A stretch of 64,000 nucleotides of DNA, taken from NCBI GenBank assembly GCA_017848965.1, contig JAFIHA010000025.1, positions 1 through 64,000 of the forward strand, written 5' to 3'. Below, in pieces: positions 28,917 to 36,325 of this stretch. Below the pieces are notes generated by a model. It had not been told where the DNA came from, did not search any database, and saw nothing but the letters and a program-made list of their open reading frames with translations. Origin of the DNA: Dechloromonas aromatica (nom. nud.) (GTDB lineage: Bacteria > Pseudomonadota > Gammaproteobacteria > Burkholderiales > Rhodocyclaceae). Numbering within the stretch: position 1 is the stretch's first letter; the number at the start of each line of letters is the position of its first letter. The position numbers and the translations under genes were made by a program.

Positions 28917-29432
28917 ATGAAGAACCTTTTCGACATCACCAGCAAACGCTTCCTCGCCGCCAGTGCCCTTGCCCTCGCCGTTCCGTTGAGCGCAATGGCC
29001 TTCCAGGGCGGCAAAGGCGGCTGCGATGCCCGCGACGGCATGCGCGGCGCGTCGATGAAACAGGGAGCGATGATGCACGGCGGCGGCATGATGGCGATGC
29101 GCGGCCTGCACCGGCTCAACCTGAGCGAAGCGCAGGACGACAAGATCTTCGAGATCATGCACGCCCAGGCGCCGAAGATGCGCGAGCAGATGAAGTCGCT
29201 GCGCAAGTCGGAAGACGAGCTGCGCGCCCTCAAGGCCGCCCCCGACTTCAGCGAAGCCAAGGCCAAGCAGTTGGTCGACCGCATCGCCGGCCAGCGCGCC
29301 GACATGGAGATGGCGCGCCTGCAGACCGAGCGGCAGATCATGGGCCTGCTGACGCCGGAACAGCAAAAGCAGCTTGCCGACATGAAGCAGCGCGGACCGG
29401 GCAAGCGCGACGACCGCGGGCCGCGTTCCTGA
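28917..29432 (+). CDS. Spy/CpxP-like periplasmic protein with Met-rich segment
   Basis: A 171-residue secreted protein with a signal peptide (cleavage near AMA, residue 28). A Gly/Met/His-rich stretch follows (about 30-65, many Met plus Cys and His). The rest is a helical LTxxQ-type core (LRKSEDELRAL, LLTPEQQKQLADM). The core matches periplasmic chaperone or stress sensors of the Spy/CpxP/CnrX group. The Met/His segment suggests copper or other soft metal binding, which is inference. A clear rho-independent terminator follows. Confidence 0.8.
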   Translation: MKNLFDITSKRFLAASALALAVPLSAMAFQGGKGGCDARDGMRGASMKQGAMMHGGGMMAMRGLHRLNLSEAQDDKIFEIMHAQAPKMREQMKSLRKSEDELRALKAAPDFSEAKAKQLVDRIAGQRADMEMARLQTERQIMGLLTPEQQKQLADMKQRGPGKRDDRGPRS

Positions 29433-29455
29433 GCGTCAGCCAGCCCCGACAGCAG

Positions 29456-29482
29456 AACGGCCGCGAATGCGGCCGTTTTTTT
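29456..29482 (+). terminator. Rho-independent terminator
   Basis: Eight-bp stem ACGGCCGC/GCGGCCGT with loop GAAT and seven T, ending the Spy-like gene and lying 25 bp from the convergent phaR stop. Confidence 0.85.
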
Positions 29483-29506
29483 CTGGCGCCGGGAAAACCT
29501 TCCCGA

Positions 29507-30058
29507 CTATTTCTTTTCCGGCATGTCCGGCGTTCCCAGACCGCCGAACATCGTCCGCGTCTGCGACTGCAACTGGTCCTGCATCGACTGGAACATTTTC
29601 TTCGACTGGTCCATGTAGGCCGTCATCATGTTCTGCATCGCCGGCTGCTGGAAGGTCAGGAACTGGTTCCAGAAATCGGCCTGCACGCTAGCCGTGTCCG
29701 AGCCGCCGTACAGCGAGCGGGACTGCTCCTGCACCTTCTGCTGGAAATCGACGAAGGTCTTCATGTTGTTCTCGAGGAACTTGCCGAGCATGCTCTGCGA
29801 GGTGCTGCCGTAGAAACGGATGAAGCCGGAGAGCAGTTCGCAGGAGAACAGCGGTACGCCGCCGGTTTCCTCTTCCAGGATGATCTGCAGCAGGATGCTG
29901 CGGGTCAGGTCCTCGCCGGACTTGGCATCGAGCACCTTGAACGGTTCGAACTTGAGCACCAGTTCCTTGACGTCCCCCAGTGTGATGTATGCGCTTGTCT
30001 TGGTATCGTAGAGGCGGCGATTGGGGTATTTCTTGATCAGGCGAACCGGTTCGGACAT
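29507..30058 (-). CDS. phaR: Polyhydroxyalkanoate synthesis repressor PhaR
   Basis: A 183-residue DNA-binding protein. The opening IKKYPNRRLYDTKTSAYITL is the strongly conserved PHB accumulation regulator domain, followed by the second domain (ILLQIILEEETGG, LSGFIRFYGSTSQSML) and a Gln/Met-rich tail. In Ralstonia and Rhodobacter PhaR binds PHA granules and represses phasin and its own gene. Last gene of the pha cluster, separated from phaB by a terminator and its own promoter candidate. Confidence 0.95.
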   Translation of the reverse strand: MSEPVRLIKKYPNRRLYDTKTSAYITLGDVKELVLKFEPFKVLDAKSGEDLTRSILLQIILEEETGGVPLFSCELLSGFIRFYGSTSQSMLGKFLENNMKTFVDFQQKVQEQSRSLYGGSDTASVQADFWNQFLTFQQPAMQNMMTAYMDQSKKMFQSMQDQLQSQTRTMFGGLGTPDMPEKK

Positions 30059-30095
30059 GCTGGAGCCTCAAGAGAAAATTTATGTGCAGCGCAGC

Positions 30096-30123
30096 ATTAT
30101 AACGGAAAAAAAGAGCGCCCCAA
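30096..30123 (-). promoter_or_regulatory. phaR: Candidate phaR promoter
   Basis: On the minus strand TATAAT (30096-30101) is preceded at 16 bp by TTGGGG (30118-30123), which lies within the phaB terminator loop. Downstream of the -10 is CTGCGCTGCA, a CTGC-repeat of the kind reported for some PhaR sites. The gene may thus be transcribed and autoregulated separately from phaCBB. Confidence 0.4.
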
Positions 30124-30134
30124 GGCGCCCTTTT
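30104..30134 (-). terminator. Terminator downstream of the second phaB
   Basis: On the minus strand a GGGCGCC/GGCGCTC-type stem with one mismatch is followed by a run of seven T. It lies 20 bp after the phaB stop. Confidence 0.7.
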
Positions 30135-30153
30135 CGCTTCCTGCGCGGGCTTC

Positions 30154-30897
30154 TTACTGGTAGTAGAGGCCGCCGTTGACGTTGATCGTCGCGCCGGTGG
30201 TGAAGCCGGACAGTTCGTCGGACAGGTAGGCACAGGCGAAGCCGATTTCTTCCGGCTTGGCCAGGCGCTTCATCGGCACCGAGGCGACGATGGTTTCCAG
30301 CACTTCCGGCTTGATCGCCATGACCATCTTGGTCGCCACGTAGCCCGGGGCGATCGCGTTGACGGTGCCGCCCTTGGCAGCCAGTTCGGCGGCCAGCGCC
30401 TTGGTGAAGCCGATGACGCCGGCCTTGGCAGCCGAGTAGTTGGTCTGGCCAGCCTGGCCCTTGACGCCGTTGACCGACGAGATGTTGATGATGCGGCCCC
30501 AGCCACGTTCGGCCATCTTGGCGGAAACCTGCTTGGTCATGTTGAACAGCGAGGTCAGGTTGGTCGAGATGACGGCATCCCAGCCATCCTTTTCCAGCTT
30601 GGCGAACATGCGGTCACGGGTGATGCCGGCATTGTTGATCAGGATGTCGACCTGGCCGCAGGCGGCTTCGGCTTCGGCAACCATCTTCTGACAGTCTTCG
30701 AGGACGGAAACGTCACCGGCGACGCAGACGAAATCGTTGAAACCGGCAGCGGACATCTCGGCCAGCCAGGCGTCCTTGTTGTCGAATTGGGGATGGTAGG
30801 CGGCGACCACCTTGTGACCGGCCTTGGCCAGTTGTTGGCAGATGGCGGTACCGAGACCACCCATGGCACCGGTAACGAGAGCGACACGTTGCGTCAT
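30154..30897 (-). CDS. phaB: Acetoacetyl-CoA reductase PhaB (copy 2)
   Basis: A 247-residue short-chain dehydrogenase. It shows the nucleotide loop TGAMGGLGTAI, NNAGITRD, and catalytic Ser-Tyr-Lys in SSVNGVKGQAGQTNYSAAK. It reduces acetoacetyl-CoA to (R)-3-hydroxybutyryl-CoA with NADPH, feeding PhaC. It is a close paralogue of the adjacent upstream gene but clearly diverged (DRMFAKLEK versus DMTFKKMTK). A ribosome binding site (AAGGAAG) supports the ATG at 30897. Confidence 0.93.
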   Translation of the reverse strand: MTQRVALVTGAMGGLGTAICQQLAKAGHKVVAAYHPQFDNKDAWLAEMSAAGFNDFVCVAGDVSVLEDCQKMVAEAEAACGQVDILINNAGITRDRMFAKLEKDGWDAVISTNLTSLFNMTKQVSAKMAERGWGRIINISSVNGVKGQAGQTNYSAAKAGVIGFTKALAAELAAKGGTVNAIAPGYVATKMVMAIKPEVLETIVASVPMKRLAKPEEIGFACAYLSDELSGFTTGATINVNGGLYYQ

Positions 30898-30942
30898 GAT
30901 GTTTCCTTCCTTTTTTGTTGAAGCGGGGTTGAAAAACGCCGG

Positions 30943-31683
30943 TCAGTACATGTGCTGACCGCCATTAATGGAGATGTTGGCCCCGGTCACGAACGCCGCT
31001 TCATCGGAAGCGAGGTAGGCGACGAGGCCGGCGATTTCTTCGGGCTTGCCCAGGCGGCTGACCGGAATCTGCGGCAGTATCTTCGAATCGAGGATGTCCT
31101 GCGGGATCGCGGTGACCATCTTGGTGCCAATATAACCGGGCGAGATGGTATTTACCGTGACACCCTGGCGGGCGACTTCGAGCGCCAGCGCCTTGGTGAA
31201 ACCGTGCATGCCGGCCTTGGCGGCCGAATAGTTGGTCTGGCCGAAGGCACCCTTCTGGCCATTGACCGAGGCGACATTGATGACGCGTCCCCACTTGCGT
31301 TCGATCATGCCTTCCATGACCTGCTTGGTCATGTTGAAGACGGAATCGAGGTTGGTGCGGATGACGGCATCCCAATCGGCCTTGGTCATCTTCTTGAAGG
31401 TCATGTCGCGGGTGATGCCGGCGTTGTTAACCAGGACGTCGATCGGCCCGACTTCGCGGGTCACCGTTTCGACGCAGGCCTTAGCCGATTCGAAGTCGGT
31501 GACGTCGCAGGGATAGGCCTTGAAGCCGTAGCCCATGTTGTTCATGTTCTTCAGCCACTCGTCGACCTTGGCATTGCCGGGCGAATGGGTGGTCACCACC
31601 TTGTAGCCCAGCCCCGCCATCTTGATGCAGATGGCTTCGCCGAGGCCACCCATACCGCCGGTAATCAGTGCAACTCGCAACAT
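30943..31683 (-). CDS. phaB: Acetoacetyl-CoA reductase PhaB (copy 1)
   Basis: A 246-residue short-chain dehydrogenase with TGGMGGLGEAI, NNAGITRDMTF and the catalytic segment ASVNGQKGAFGQTNYSAAK. It is closest in sequence feel to the well-studied PhaB of Ralstonia. The ATG at 31683 follows GGAGGAG; the open frame upstream (to 31722) is rejected on that basis. It lies 28 bp after phaC and 45 bp before the second copy. Confidence 0.94.
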   Translation of the reverse strand: MLRVALITGGMGGLGEAICIKMAGLGYKVVTTHSPGNAKVDEWLKNMNNMGYGFKAYPCDVTDFESAKACVETVTREVGPIDVLVNNAGITRDMTFKKMTKADWDAVIRTNLDSVFNMTKQVMEGMIERKWGRVINVASVNGQKGAFGQTNYSAAKAGMHGFTKALALEVARQGVTVNTISPGYIGTKMVTAIPQDILDSKILPQIPVSRLGKPEEIAGLVAYLASDEAAFVTGANISINGGQHMY

Positions 31684-31711
31684 TTTCCGCTCCTCCGTGG
31701 GTTTATTGGAA

Positions 31712-33436
31712 TCAGACCGCACGTTCCTTGACGTAACGGCCCGGTGCCGGCTCGATGGCTTTGTACTTGGTATTGCCGATCTTGCGCGCGGCGCGCTGTG
31801 CTCCGGAGTGCTGCTGCAGCCAGGTCGACCAGTCGGTCCACCAGCTACCCTTCATTTCCGCCGCTGCGGCCAGCCAGGTCGCGGCGTCGGTCGTGACGTC
31901 GTCGTTGATCCAGTAGCTGCGCTTGTTCTTGCTCGCCGGGTTGATCACCCCGGCGATGTGCCCGGAGGCACCGAGAACGAAGCGGCACTGGCCGCCGAGA
32001 ATGCGGGTGCTCTGGTAGGCGGACTGCCAGGGCACGATGTGGTCCTCGCGCGTTGCCAGCAGGTAGACCGGCATCGCCAATTGGCCGAGATCGACCTTGA
32101 CCCCGCACATGGCGAGCTTGCCGGGTTCGCGCAGGCTGTTGTCGAGGTACATGTGGCGCATGTACCAGCAGGCGAACGGCCCCGGCAGGTTGGTCGAATC
32201 CGAGTTCCAGTAAAGCAGGTCGAAGGCTTGCGGCTTCTGGCCCTTGAGGTAGTTGTTCTGGACGTAGTTCCAGACCAGGTCGTTGGCACGCAGGAAGGAG
32301 AAAGTGTTCTGCAGGTCGCGCGCCGGCAGCAGGCCGCCCTGGCCGATCGTCGCCTCGCGCGTGGTCAGCGCCTGTTCGTCTATGAAGAGGCCGATCTCGC
32401 CGGTGTCGGAAAAATCGAGCAAGGTGGTGAGCAGGGTCAGCGAAGCGACGCAGTCGTCGCCGCGCGCCTTCAGCACGGCCAGCGCCGAGGTCAGGATGGT
32501 GCCGCCGACGCAGAAACCGAGGGCATTGACCTGCTTGACTTTGGTCAGTTCGCGCACCACGCTCAGTGCCTGGATCGGCCCCTGTTCGAGGTAATCGTCC
32601 CAGCCCAGGTGACCCTGCGCTTCGCCCGGATTGCGCCAGGAGACAAGGAAGACGGTGTTGCCCTGGTCAACCATGTAGCGGATCAGCGAATTGTCCGGCT
32701 GCAGGTCCATGATGTAGAACTTGTTGATGCACGGAGGCACCACCAGCAGCGGCCGGCTGCCCACCTTGGCGGTGAGCGGCGCGTACTGGATCAGTTGCAT
32801 CACCTCGTTCTCGAAGACGACGGCGCCTTCGGTCGTGGCAATGTTGCGGCCGACCTCGAAGACCGATTCGTCGGTCATCGAGATGCGCCCCTTCTCGAAG
32901 TCGCGGATCAGGTTGTTGATGCCGTCGGTGATGCTCTGACCCTTGGTTTCCAGCGCCAGCTTGATGAATTCGGGGTTGGTCGCGGCGAAGTTGGTCGGCG
33001 CCAGCGCATCCGCCATCTGGCGGGCGATGAAGCGCATCTTGTCGCGCGCCTTGGCGTCGTCGGCCGGCAACTTCTCGACCATTTCCTTGAGGTACTGGAC
33101 GTTGAGCAGGTAGGCCTGGTGCAGGTAATCGTAGATCGGGCTTTCGTGCCATTCCGGCGCTGCGAAACGGCGGTCTCCTGGTTCCGGACGGACCTCGAAG
33201 GTGGGCGCCTGGCCCTGCTGCTTGGCGAGCACGGATTGCCACAAGGACATCTGGCGATCCATGAACTCCTTCTGCAACGCCGTCAGCGCCTGCGGGTCAA
33301 GCGCCGGGGCTTGGTCGGCGATGCCGGCCTGCTTGCTGAACTGTTCCATGAATTGCTGCGCGTAGCCTTGTCCGGCCTGCAGGAACTGCATGGCAGAAGC
33401 CAGGAATGCCTGGTTGTTGTCCGATCCTTGCGCCAT
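31712..33436 (-). CDS. phaC: Class I polyhydroxyalkanoate synthase PhaC
   Basis: A 574-residue PHA synthase. The lipase-like box is GFCVGGT with the catalytic cysteine at 309; the other triad members are Asp465 (REDHIVPW) and His493 (SGHIAGVINP). Spacing matches the class I enzyme of Ralstonia eutropha (C319, D480, H508). It polymerises (R)-3-hydroxyacyl-CoA into storage granules. The ATG at 33436 is chosen; 24 further codons are open upstream but overlap the promoter candidate. No phaA thiolase is in the cluster. Confidence 0.96.
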   Translation of the reverse strand: MAQGSDNNQAFLASAMQFLQAGQGYAQQFMEQFSKQAGIADQAPALDPQALTALQKEFMDRQMSLWQSVLAKQQGQAPTFEVRPEPGDRRFAAPEWHESPIYDYLHQAYLLNVQYLKEMVEKLPADDAKARDKMRFIARQMADALAPTNFAATNPEFIKLALETKGQSITDGINNLIRDFEKGRISMTDESVFEVGRNIATTEGAVVFENEVMQLIQYAPLTAKVGSRPLLVVPPCINKFYIMDLQPDNSLIRYMVDQGNTVFLVSWRNPGEAQGHLGWDDYLEQGPIQALSVVRELTKVKQVNALGFCVGGTILTSALAVLKARGDDCVASLTLLTTLLDFSDTGEIGLFIDEQALTTREATIGQGGLLPARDLQNTFSFLRANDLVWNYVQNNYLKGQKPQAFDLLYWNSDSTNLPGPFACWYMRHMYLDNSLREPGKLAMCGVKVDLGQLAMPVYLLATREDHIVPWQSAYQSTRILGGQCRFVLGASGHIAGVINPASKNKRSYWINDDVTTDAATWLAAAAEMKGSWWTDWSTWLQQHSGAQRAARKIGNTKYKAIEPAPGRYVKERAV

Positions 33437-33479
33437 GGAATGCCGTTTCTCGTTGGTTGTCGTGGGCTTCAGCTTCTGG

Positions 33480-33508
33480 ATTCTCCATACCCGTCCCGGC
33501 ACTGTCAA
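33480..33508 (-). promoter_or_regulatory. phaC: Candidate phaC promoter
   Basis: Perfect -35 TTGACA (33503-33508, minus strand) and GAGAAT (33480-33485) with a 17-bp spacer, about 44 bp upstream of the phaC ATG. Confidence 0.5.
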
Positions 33509-33581
33509 TGCATAAATCGGCGCTTCAGCAGCAGCGTGATTGCCGGCTGCCGGGCGGCCGCTTTCGATTTAGAATCGGCGG

Positions 33582-33908
33582 ATGTCCCTAGCCATGATCA
33601 TCGTTATCGGGTGGCTCTATGTCACCGTCCTGGTCGCCGCCAGCGAGGCCAGCCTCGTTGCCGGGATCATTTCTTTCCTGTTCTACGGCGCCCTGCCCTG
33701 CGGACTGATCCTCTATTTCGCCGGCAGCCGGGTGCGCCGCGAGCGGCGCGCCTTCCGCGAACAGCAACGGCTGGCTGCGTCAAGCCAGCCAGATCAGGCT
33801 GGCCATGCGCCCGGTAACGCCGTCGCGACGGAAGGAGAAGTAGCGCTCGCCGTCGGCGAAGGTGCAGGCGCCACCGCCGAAGACCCCGGCGACGCCGGCC
33901 GCCGCTAG
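33582..33908 (+). CDS. Small membrane protein overlapping pgeF
   Basis: A 108-residue protein with two predicted helices in the first 50 residues (AMIIVIGWLYVTVLVAA and GIISFLFYGALPCGLILYF) and a basic segment RVRRERRAFREQQR. The last 43 residues are antisense to the 3' end of pgeF (33780-33908) and look low in complexity. The ATG at 33582 is divergent from phaC. No function is known. Confidence 0.55.
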   Translation: MSLAMIIVIGWLYVTVLVAASEASLVAGIISFLFYGALPCGLILYFAGSRVRRERRAFREQQRLAASSQPDQAGHAPGNAVATEGEVALAVGEGAGATAEDPGDAGRR

Positions 33909-34505
33909 ACGCTGCCGGGCCAGCGCATAGAGGTCGGCCAGCCACTTGCCGTCGCCGTGCGCGCGGAAAGCGGCGGCGCTGGCCGGATCGCGGGCGACGA
34001 AGGCGGCACGGACCTCGGCGCCGACTTCAAAAGACTCCGGACCGATCGCCGGACCGAGCCAGGCGAGCACCTCGCCCGGCGCCACCGCCATTGCCGCCAG
34101 GCTGCTCTCCAGCACACCGGCGAGCAGCCCGCGCCAGCCGGCATGGGCGGCGGCGACGACGCTGCCGGCCCGGTCGCAGAAGAGGACCGGCAGACAGTCG
34201 GCGGTCATCACCGCGCAGACGACGCCGGCAACGCGGGAAAAGCTGGCGTCGGCCTCGCTGTCGACGGCGGATGTCGCCGCATCGACGACGGCCGTGCCAT
34301 GCACCTGACGCAGCCAGAGCGGCGGCGCCGGCAGTTCGGCGAGCAGCCGGGAACGGTTGGCGGCGACCCGCGCCGGATCGTCGCCGACGTGATCGCCGAG
34401 GTTGAGGCTGGCCCACGGCGCCGGGCTGACGCCGCCGGCGCGCTGCGTCTGCCGCGCCTGAACGTTGGCGGGGGCTGGCCAATCGGGAACGAGGAAATCA
34501 ACCAT
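33780..34505 (-). CDS. pgeF: Peptidoglycan editing factor PgeF (YfiH/DUF152)
   Basis: A 241-residue protein of the multicopper polyphenol oxidase/laccase-like family. Metal-site segments are LRQVHGTAV, MTADCLPVLFCD and AAAHAGWRGL. E. coli YfiH hydrolyses misincorporated amino acids from UDP-MurNAc, and related proteins act on purine nucleosides. The start overlaps the rluD stop by 8 bp. The rluD-pgeF order is widely conserved in proteobacteria. Confidence 0.92.
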   Translation of the reverse strand: MVDFLVPDWPAPANVQARQTQRAGGVSPAPWASLNLGDHVGDDPARVAANRSRLLAELPAPPLWLRQVHGTAVVDAATSAVDSEADASFSRVAGVVCAVMTADCLPVLFCDRAGSVVAAAHAGWRGLLAGVLESSLAAMAVAPGEVLAWLGPAIGPESFEVGAEVRAAFVARDPASAAAFRAHGDGKWLADLYALARQRLAAAGVAGVFGGGACTFADGERYFSFRRDGVTGRMASLIWLA

Positions 34506-35454
34506 GGCGCAGGAGATCGACCAGTTCGCGCATGTCTTCCGGCAGCGGCACCTCCCACTGCATCTGCCGGCCGCTCACCGGATGCAGCAGACCGAGCCGG
34601 GTTGCGTGCAAGGCTTGGCGATGGAAAGCCGGCAGCCGCGGATCGCGCTTGCCATAGACCGGGTCGCCGAGCAGCGGGTGACCGATCGACGCCATATGCA
34701 CGCGAATCTGGTGGGTGCGGCCGGTTTCCAGCGAACATTCAATCAGCGTGCTGTGAGCATAGATTTCCAGCCCCCGGTACCAGGTCAGCGCCGGCTTGCC
34801 GCCGCGGCTCTCGGGCACCACCGCCATCTTGATGCGATGCACCGGGTGGCGGCCGATCGGCGTATCGACACCGCCGTCGCGCCGGATCACGCCGGCGGCG
34901 ACCGCCAGGTACTGGCGCTTGACGGTGCGCGCCTGCAGCTGCCGTACCAGGTCGGTCTGCGCTTCCAATGTCTTGGCGACGACCAGCAGGCCGCTGGTTT
35001 CCTTGTCCAGGCGATGCACGATGCCGGCCCGCGGCACCTCGCCGATGCCCGGCACGTGGTGCAGCAGCGCGTTCATCAGGGTACCGTTGCGGTTGCCGCT
35101 GCCGGGATGGACGACCAGCCCTGCCGGCTTGTTGATCACCAGCAGCGCCTCGTCCTCGTAGACGATGGCGAGCGGAATGTCTTCCGCCTGCTCGGCGCCG
35201 AGGAATTCGTCGTCGGGCAGTTCGAGCAATAGCTGTTCGCCACCCAGCAGCTTGCGCTTCGGTTCGCCGACCGGCTCGCCGTCGAGCGTGACACAGCCGT
35301 CGCGAATCCAGGTTTGCAGACGGTTGCGCGAGTATTGGGGAAGCATTTCGGCGAGCGCCTGGTCGAGCCGGCGACCGCCCATGACATCGGGAACCGTCAT
35401 TTTGAGCGGCTCGCTTGGGCTATAATCGCCCGAGTTTTCAAGAGGATCATTCAT
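34498..35454 (-). CDS. rluD: 23S rRNA pseudouridine synthase RluD
   Basis: A 318-residue enzyme. An N-terminal S4 domain (RRLDQALAEMLPQYSRNRLQTWI) precedes the catalytic domain with the HRLDKETSGLLV motif whose Asp attacks uridine. It modifies helix 69 of 23S rRNA. The ATG at 35454 overlaps the divergent bamD ATG by two bases; an alternative ATG at 35400 would leave a normal 52-bp gap. Operon with pgeF. Confidence 0.93.
   Translation of the reverse strand: MNDPLENSGDYSPSEPLKMTVPDVMGGRRLDQALAEMLPQYSRNRLQTWIRDGCVTLDGEPVGEPKRKLLGGEQLLLELPDDEFLGAEQAEDIPLAIVYEDEALLVINKPAGLVVHPGSGNRNGTLMNALLHHVPGIGEVPRAGIVHRLDKETSGLLVVAKTLEAQTDLVRQLQARTVKRQYLAVAAGVIRRDGGVDTPIGRHPVHRIKMAVVPESRGGKPALTWYRGLEIYAHSTLIECSLETGRTHQIRVHMASIGHPLLGDPVYGKRDPRLPAFHRQALHATRLGLLHPVSGRQMQWEVPLPEDMRELVDLLRHG
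35421..35426 (+). promoter_or_regulatory. bamD: Candidate -10 box for bamD
   Basis: Perfect TATAAT 27 bp upstream of the bamD ATG, inside the first codons of rluD. No strong -35 is present at the right distance (TCATTT at 18 bp). Confidence 0.4.
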
Positions 35455-36280
35455 GATGCGCAGTTTACCTGCATTCCCGACTTTCGCCGCCAGCCTTCGC
35501 TGGCTGCTCGCACTCCTTGCCGCTGCCGTACTTGCCGGCTGCAGTTCGCTACCGGCCGAACAAGACGAAACCGCTGGCTGGTCCGCCAATCGCCTCTACA
35601 CCGCCGCCCGCGAGGCGCAGACCGAAGGATCGTGGGAGATCGCGGTCAAGATGCTGGAAAAACTCGAAGCCCGCTACCCCTACGGCCGCTACGCCCAGCA
35701 GGCGCAGCTCGAACTGGCCTACGTCTACTGGAAATCGAACGAACCGGGATCGGCGCTCGCCGCCGCCGACCGTTTCATCAAGATGCACCCGAACCATCCC
35801 GCCGTCGATTACGCGATGTACCTGAAGGGCCTCGTCAATTTCAACGAGGATCTCGGCCTGATCGGCCACATCAGCAACCAGGACCTGACCGAACGCGACC
35901 CCAAGGCGGCGCGCGAGGCCTTCGAATCGTTCAAGGAACTGGTCACCCGCTTCCCGGACAGCAAATACGCGCCGGACTCGATCAAGCGCATGAACTACCT
36001 GGTCAATGCACTGGCCTCGCTGGAAGTTCACGTCGCCCGCTATTACATCAAGCGCGGCGCCTACATTGCCGCCGCCAACCGGGCGCAGGTCGCCGTCGAA
36101 ACCTACCCGCGCGCGCCGGCGATCGAGGAAGCGCTGTACATCCTCGTCCTTGCTTACGAAAAGCTGGAAATGAAGGAATTGCGCGACGACGCCGAACGGG
36201 TGCTGAAGCAGAATTTCCCGAACAGCCGCTTCTACACCGAGGGGATAGAACGCAAGACCGCCTGGTGGCAACTCTGGTGA
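35453..36280 (+). CDS. bamD: Outer membrane assembly lipoprotein BamD
   Basis: A 275-residue lipoprotein with a lipobox LAGC (Cys about 30) after an N-terminal signal helix. It is followed by five TPR-like repeats (for example WEIAVKMLEKLEARYPYG, YAMYLKGLVNF). BamD is the essential partner of BamA in inserting outer membrane proteins. AGAGGA lies seven bases upstream of the ATG. A second ATG follows immediately, so the start may be 35456. A terminator follows the stop. Confidence 0.95.
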   Translation: MMRSLPAFPTFAASLRWLLALLAAAVLAGCSSLPAEQDETAGWSANRLYTAAREAQTEGSWEIAVKMLEKLEARYPYGRYAQQAQLELAYVYWKSNEPGSALAAADRFIKMHPNHPAVDYAMYLKGLVNFNEDLGLIGHISNQDLTERDPKAAREAFESFKELVTRFPDSKYAPDSIKRMNYLVNALASLEVHVARYYIKRGAYIAAANRAQVAVETYPRAPAIEEALYILVLAYEKLEMKELRDDAERVLKQNFPNSRFYTEGIERKTAWWQLW

Positions 36281-36301
36281 AGCGCCCCTGAATCGTCCGA
36301 C

Positions 36302-36324
36302 AGCCCGCCTCCCGGCGGGCTTTT
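36302..36324 (+). terminator. Rho-independent terminator after bamD
   Basis: Stem AGCCCGCC/GGCGGGCT with loop TCCC and four T. It lies between the convergent bamD and kinase genes. Confidence 0.8.
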
Positions 36325-36325
36325 G

